This document shows positions 60,372 through 64,000 of a DNA stretch of 64,000 nt, piece after piece; the first letter of the stretch is position 1; each line of letters opens with the position of its first letter. The translations under genes and the position numbers were made by a program. The stretch lies in NCBI GenBank assembly GCA_002840015.1, contig PGZE01000003.1, positions 57,758 through 121,757 of the forward strand. The letters are read 5' to 3'. The notes under the pieces were generated by a model that did no database searches, was not told the DNA's origin, and saw only the letters and a program-made list of their open reading frames with translations. Source of the stretch: Gammaproteobacteria bacterium HGW-Gammaproteobacteria-2. GTDB lineage: Bacteria > Pseudomonadota > Gammaproteobacteria > Xanthomonadales > Xanthomonadaceae.

Positions 60372-63179
60372 GTGACCAACCCCCTGTCTCTGTGCTTTGC
60401 TGCCGTTCGCTGCACCTGCCTCCTGGTTCTCGCTGTCGCCGTTTTTCACTCGGACGACGCTTCTGCCATCGACCTCAACTCCGAATGCGCTGCGTTGTAT
60501 GGCGCTGCCTTCAACACGATCGAGGGAACGGTGGCAGCGCCATCGCCCAGTTCGTCGCGCCCCAGCAAGGGTGTTCCATTCAAGGATCCAGCGTTCGGGA
60601 CGTGCGTGGTGCGGGCGACCAACCACGCAACCGAGCCGCCCTCGGGTTTTGCGCGCAACGATTATTCGCGCCGGCAAGCCTTCAATGTCGATAACAGCCG
60701 CTTCCTGAGCTACGCCTACGATGGCGCGTGGCACTTGTACGACGCCAATACCCTTGCCCATATCCGGGTGCTCGACGGCCCCGGCGGCGATGCCGAACCG
60801 CAATGGCATCCGGTCGATCCGAGCCTGCTCTATTACATCCCGACCAATGGCGGCATGACGTTATGGCGTTTGAATGTCGAGACCAACGCCAGCACCAAGG
60901 TTGCCGACTTTGCCGGCAAACTGCCATGGTCCGGTGTGGCGCGCGTGTGGAGCAAGTCTGAAGGCAGCCCATCCGCCGATGGACGGTTCTGGTGTTTCAT
61001 GGCCGAGACATCCAGCTTTGGCATTCGCGGGGTGTTTACCTACGACCTGCAAACCCAGCGCGTAGTCGGTACCCGCACCCTGAGCTCGCGTCCCGATCAT
61101 GTCAGCATGTCGCCTTCCGGGCGCTACTGCGTTGTCTCTGGTGGCGATGTGTCCGACGCAACGGTGGCGTGGGATCGCACGTTCAGCACCTCGCGGGTCG
61201 TGCATCACGGTGGCGAGCATTCCGATCTGGCGCTGGGCCCGGATGGCAGCGACTACTACGTCGCAGTCGACTATCAGAGCGCTGGCGGCGATCTGTACAT
61301 GATCAATCTGGTAACCGGCGTCAAGACAGTACTCTTCCCCACCTATATCGATGGCACGGCGACTGCCTATCACATCTCCGGCAAGGGCTTCTCCCGACCC
61401 GGCTGGGTGCTGATGTCCACCTATGCGCGTTTTGGCGCAGAAAAATGGTTGCATGAGCGCGTGATGGCAGTGGAACTCAAGGCCAACCCGCGCATCATCA
61501 ATCTGGCGCACCATCACAGCAAGTACAACGGCTACTGGACCGAACCGCACGCCTCGGTCAGTCGCGATTTTACCCACGTGCTTTTTACCTCGAACTGGGG
61601 GTCCTCATCGGATCTGGACGTCGACGCGTTCATGCTGCGATTGCCTGACCGCATCCTCGACCCAGCCGGGGCAACGGAACAGCCATTGGAGCCCACCGAC
61701 GAGTACGTCTGGACGGTGCCATCGTCGTTCAATAGCGAACAACAGGGGTTCGTGCGCCTGAGGAACCTCGAAAATCGATCTGGCAACGTGTCGGTATGGG
61801 GCATCGATGCCAGTGGGCATCGCTCGCCGGGAACGATGAGCCTGACCCTGGCTCCGCACGAATCGCGTCAGTTCAATTCGCAAGACCTGGAATTCGGCCA
61901 GGACGTGCAGTTTGGCAACACAAGCAAGGGGTTGACCGGCAGTATCGGTGCTGGCGTCGGCACCTGGACGCTGGTGATCCGGTCCGATCTCGATGTCGAG
62001 CCGTTGGCTTATATCCGAACCCCGGACGGCTTTCTCACCGCGATGCACGACCGTGTTTCCGGTGACGGTGTGGACTGGTTGGTGCCGATCTTCAACCCAG
62101 CGCAGAACGTCAATCAATTGAGCCGGTTGCGGGTGATCAACACCAACCTGCAACCGGTCGATGTGCAAATTCGTGGGCGCGACGACAGTGGCAAGCTGGG
62201 ACTGGCGACTGTCACCACCAGGCTTTTGCCGTTGGCATCGATCGAGTTGAGTTCGGTTGACCTGGAAAACGGGAACAGCAGCAAAGGATTGCTCGGCAAG
62301 CTGGGCGACGGCATCGGCAAGTGGCAATTGAATGTTTCAGCGACCGGACGCATCACCGTGCAGAGCCTGCTGTTCGACCCGCTGGGCAAACTGACCAACC
62401 TGTCCACCGTCGCCGACCTGTCGCAACCGCTTCCCGGCGAGCACGTGTTGTGGATGATCCCGCCCGCGTCCAATGCGCAGCAGCAGGGTTTCGTGCGTCT
62501 GGTCAATCGCGAGAATCGCAGCGGTACGGTACAGGTCTGGGGTATCGACGACGCCGGCCAGCGCTCACCGGGCACCATTACGCTCACCCTGACGCCCTAC
62601 GAATCGCGGCAGTTCAACTCGCACGACATGGAGTTCAACCAGGATTCGTCCAAGGGGCTCAGCGGCAGCCTGCTGGACGGCCAGCCCAGTGCCGGCAACG
62701 GCAACTGGCGACTGCTGCTGCAAAGCGACCTGGACCTGCTGCCGATGGCGCTGATCCGCACCCCGGATGGTTTTCTTACCACAATCCACGACATCGTCTC
62801 CGGCAACGGGCTGATTACCCAGGTGCCGATGTTCAACCCCGCTGAAAACTTCAACCAGGTCAGTTCCCTGCGCCTGATCAATCCCAATGCGGTTGCCACC
62901 GAGGTCACCATCAACGGCCAGGACGACGAGGGACAGCCTGCGCCAAACGGCGTCATTACATTGTCGCTGCCGGCAGGCGCCGCACGCGACTTGAGCGCAT
63001 CCGACATTGAACTGGGCAACACCTTGCTCGGCGGCAGAGGCATCGGCAATGGCAGCGGCAAGTGGACGCTCACCGTCACTGCCACGCAACCCATCAAGGT
63101 GATGAGTCTGTTACGCGACCCCAGCGGAATCCTGACCAATCTCTCTACCGCCAGCAAAGGCACCGCGGCCGCGCTCTGA
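60372..63179 (+). CDS. Secreted protein: probable beta-propeller plus four tandem ~123-residue domains
   Basis: A 935-residue protein with a Sec signal (LLVLAVAVFH, cleavage near ASA-ID). Residues about 35-435 show propeller-like blades (FLSYAYDGAWHLYDANTLA, HVSMSPSGRYCVVSGG, EPHASVSRDFTHVLFTSNWG). Residues 444-566, 567-690, 691-813 and 814-935 are four copies of one domain with the pattern RLxN...VxVxGxDxxG...SxDxExG...KGLxG...GxGxWxL...P.GxLT; copies 1 and 3, and 2 and 4, are most alike. No sorting signal or catalytic motif was recognised. The start is GTG 60372 with TGGAG upstream. It follows the EPS operon with its own leader and may bind or process the polysaccharide. Confidence 0.85.
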   Translation: MTNPLSLCFAAVRCTCLLVLAVAVFHSDDASAIDLNSECAALYGAAFNTIEGTVAAPSPSSSRPSKGVPFKDPAFGTCVVRATNHATEPPSGFARNDYSRRQAFNVDNSRFLSYAYDGAWHLYDANTLAHIRVLDGPGGDAEPQWHPVDPSLLYYIPTNGGMTLWRLNVETNASTKVADFAGKLPWSGVARVWSKSEGSPSADGRFWCFMAETSSFGIRGVFTYDLQTQRVVGTRTLSSRPDHVSMSPSGRYCVVSGGDVSDATVAWDRTFSTSRVVHHGGEHSDLALGPDGSDYYVAVDYQSAGGDLYMINLVTGVKTVLFPTYIDGTATAYHISGKGFSRPGWVLMSTYARFGAEKWLHERVMAVELKANPRIINLAHHHSKYNGYWTEPHASVSRDFTHVLFTSNWGSSSDLDVDAFMLRLPDRILDPAGATEQPLEPTDEYVWTVPSSFNSEQQGFVRLRNLENRSGNVSVWGIDASGHRSPGTMSLTLAPHESRQFNSQDLEFGQDVQFGNTSKGLTGSIGAGVGTWTLVIRSDLDVEPLAYIRTPDGFLTAMHDRVSGDGVDWLVPIFNPAQNVNQLSRLRVINTNLQPVDVQIRGRDDSGKLGLATVTTRLLPLASIELSSVDLENGNSSKGLLGKLGDGIGKWQLNVSATGRITVQSLLFDPLGKLTNLSTVADLSQPLPGEHVLWMIPPASNAQQQGFVRLVNRENRSGTVQVWGIDDAGQRSPGTITLTLTPYESRQFNSHDMEFNQDSSKGLSGSLLDGQPSAGNGNWRLLLQSDLDLLPMALIRTPDGFLTTIHDIVSGNGLITQVPMFNPAENFNQVSSLRLINPNAVATEVTINGQDDEGQPAPNGVITLSLPAGAARDLSASDIELGNTLLGGRGIGNGSGKWTLTVTATQPIKVMSLLRDPSGILTNLSTASKGTAAAL

Positions 63180-63204
63180 GACAGCCAAAACGTATCCACA
63201 ACCA

Positions 63205-63230
63205 GCAAGGCCGGCAAATGCCGGCCTTGC
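63205..63230 (+). terminator. Stem-loop after the secreted protein gene
   Basis: GCAAGGCCGGC pairs with GCCGGCCTTGC around AAAT, 25 bases after the stop. There is no U-run, so termination by it alone is uncertain. Confidence 0.5.
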
Positions 63231-63351
63231 GCATCCACGGCCATTGCACCGCCGCTCGCACTGCGGTAGTGCTTCGCTCGCACTCGAGCACACCCAAGCG
63301 GCACGCTGATCGAATCGCCACCCAACGACGAGGCGCGCAACGCCTAAGGAT

Positions 63352-63474
63352 GCTCTGAACAAGCCGTCATTGCGAGGAGCGAAGCGACGCGGAAATCCAG
63401 AAATATTCGGAAAAACAAAGAACTGGATTGCTTCGCTACGCTCGCAATGACGGCGGATGACGGTTGTTCAGAGC
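63352..63474. repeat. MITE-like element, 123 bp, with 11-bp terminal inverted repeats
   Basis: GCTCTGAACAA at the left end and TTGTTCAGAGC at the right are exact reverse complements. Inside them the CGTCATTGCGAGGAGCGAAG-type sequence pairs with a CTTCGCTACGCTCGCAATGACG stretch, a widespread bacterial repeat family. One end sequence also occurs alone at 35940-35954. Confidence 0.75.
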
Positions 63475-63708
63475 TTCCCTAAATGCCCTAGGCCACGACC
63501 AAAGGGGCGGTTTGCGCTGGCCACCTGCTTTCGCTGGAATGACGAAACCGGGCTCGACCAGAGCCTCCCACCGACAATGACGGGACTGTCTGCATTGCAC
63601 GACGGTGTTGCGAAACCGTGATAGACGTCGCGATTTTTGCGCGATGCCATCATCGAAATGTGTTTCGTGTCTCAAATCGCGATCCGAGTCACCGGGAGAA
63701 TGCGCCCT

Positions 63709-63723
63709 ACGGTCAGGGGGCCG
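63709..63723 (+). repeat. Shared leader motif, copy 2
   Basis: Identical over 15 bases to 60332-60346; 28 bases before the GTG of the paralogue. Confidence 0.6.
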
Positions 63724-63751
63724 TATCACCGGAAATCGCGGAGACCCCCCT

Positions 63752-64000
63752 GTGCGCACATCAACTTTGTTCCATCGCTTCCTCCCATCTTGCTTTAGCC
63801 TCATCGTGATGCCGCTGGCGCTGCTGCCGTTTGGCCAGGCCAATGCAGTAAACGTTGATGCCGACTGTGCTGCGCTTTATGGCAGCAGCTTCACTGCCGT
63901 TACCGGCAAGATCGCCTCGCCCTCGCCATCCTCGGCACGCCCTGCCAAGGGTGTTCCATTCAAGGACCCCGCATTCGGCACTTGCGTGGTGCGGGCCACC
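63752..64000 (+). CDS. Paralogue of the secreted repeat protein (partial, N-terminus only)
   Basis: Eighty-three residues up to the window edge. The signal peptide (LIVMPLALLPFGQANA) is followed by DADCAALYGSSFTAV, then SPSPSSARPAKGVPFKDPAF and GTCVVRAT, nearly the same as residues 37-85 of the protein at 60372 (ECAALYGAAF..., PSKGVPFKDPAF, GTCVVRAT). The start is GTG 63752 with GGAG upstream. The duplication includes the leader motif. Nothing can be said about its C-terminal domains. Confidence 0.85.
   Translation, partial: MRTSTLFHRFLPSCFSLIVMPLALLPFGQANAVNVDADCAALYGSSFTAVTGKIASPSPSSARPAKGVPFKDPAFGTCVVRAT

Larger units (their letters stand above)
63180..63751. other. Intergenic region between the two secreted-protein paralogues
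   Basis: No gene in 572 bases. It holds the stem-loop at 63205, the MITE-like element at 63352-63474, a fragment of a GCTGGAATGACG repeat near 63530 (also seen near 20610), and the leader motif copy 2. Confidence 0.6.

Overview
The window is one stretch of a gammaproteobacterial chromosome, most likely order Lysobacterales (Xanthomonadales). The reasons are a GC-rich coding style, the order ndk-rlmN-pilF-rodZ-yfgM-bamB-der, the divergent yhbY / rlmE-ftsH pair, and above all the order prfB, lysS, rpfB-like fadD, rpfA-like acnA, which is the frame of the Xanthomonas rpf locus. All calls rest on reading translations and motifs; no database search was run.

Layout. 1-1.7 kb: a cut-off beta-oxidation dehydrogenase and a PsrA-like TetR regulator. 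1.7-8.4 kb: housekeeping run from ndk to der. 8.4-13.2 kb: molybdenum cofactor genes mobA, moeA and a rhodanese-MoeB fusion, interrupted by a PstI/BsuBI-type adenine methyltransferase and a short relic of its restriction enzyme. 13.2-20.3 kb: small minus-strand genes, rlmE, ftsH, a lipoprotein, prfB with its programmed frameshift, and lysS. 20.3-26.3 kb: rpfB-like fadD, a small lipoprotein and acnA among dispersed repeats. The DSF quorum-sensing genes rpfF/C/G, which sit between lysS and rpfB in Xanthomonas, are absent, and both lysS and fadD carry an internal out-of-frame deletion close to that junction. 26.3-36.7 kb: metabolic genes (M3 peptidase, cysteine synthase, GST, acyl-CoA dehydrogenase, crotonase, patatin, DUF4197) and a cold-shock gene. 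36.7-40.2 kb: a dif-like XerCD site, umuDC and one unknown gene, bracketed by small inverted-repeat elements; dif would place this part near the replication terminus.

40.8-60.1 kb is an exopolysaccharide locus: galE (opposite strand), a UDP-HexNAc dehydrogenase, a UDP-uronate epimerase, an outer-membrane export lipoprotein, a chain-length protein, a BY-kinase-like protein without the P-loop lysine, an outer-membrane barrel, a deacetylase, four glycosyltransferase domains (two fused), two asparagine-synthetase-like proteins (one without the glutaminase cysteine), an O-antigen ligase/polymerase and a methyltransferase. Many genes overlap by four bases (ATGA), so this is a tightly coupled operon. 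The gene set resembles exosortase (XrtA)-type EPS loci, but no exosortase, flippase or priming transferase lies in the window. 60.1-64 kb holds a large secreted protein (a probable beta-propeller followed by four tandem copies of a domain of about 123 residues) and the start of a paralogue that shares its N-terminus and a leader motif.

Most notable: the hollowed-out rpf locus with two flanking lesions, the decayed restriction-modification pair, the dif site beside umuDC, the pseudo-kinase, the uronate/amidotransferase combination and the tandem secreted repeat proteins.
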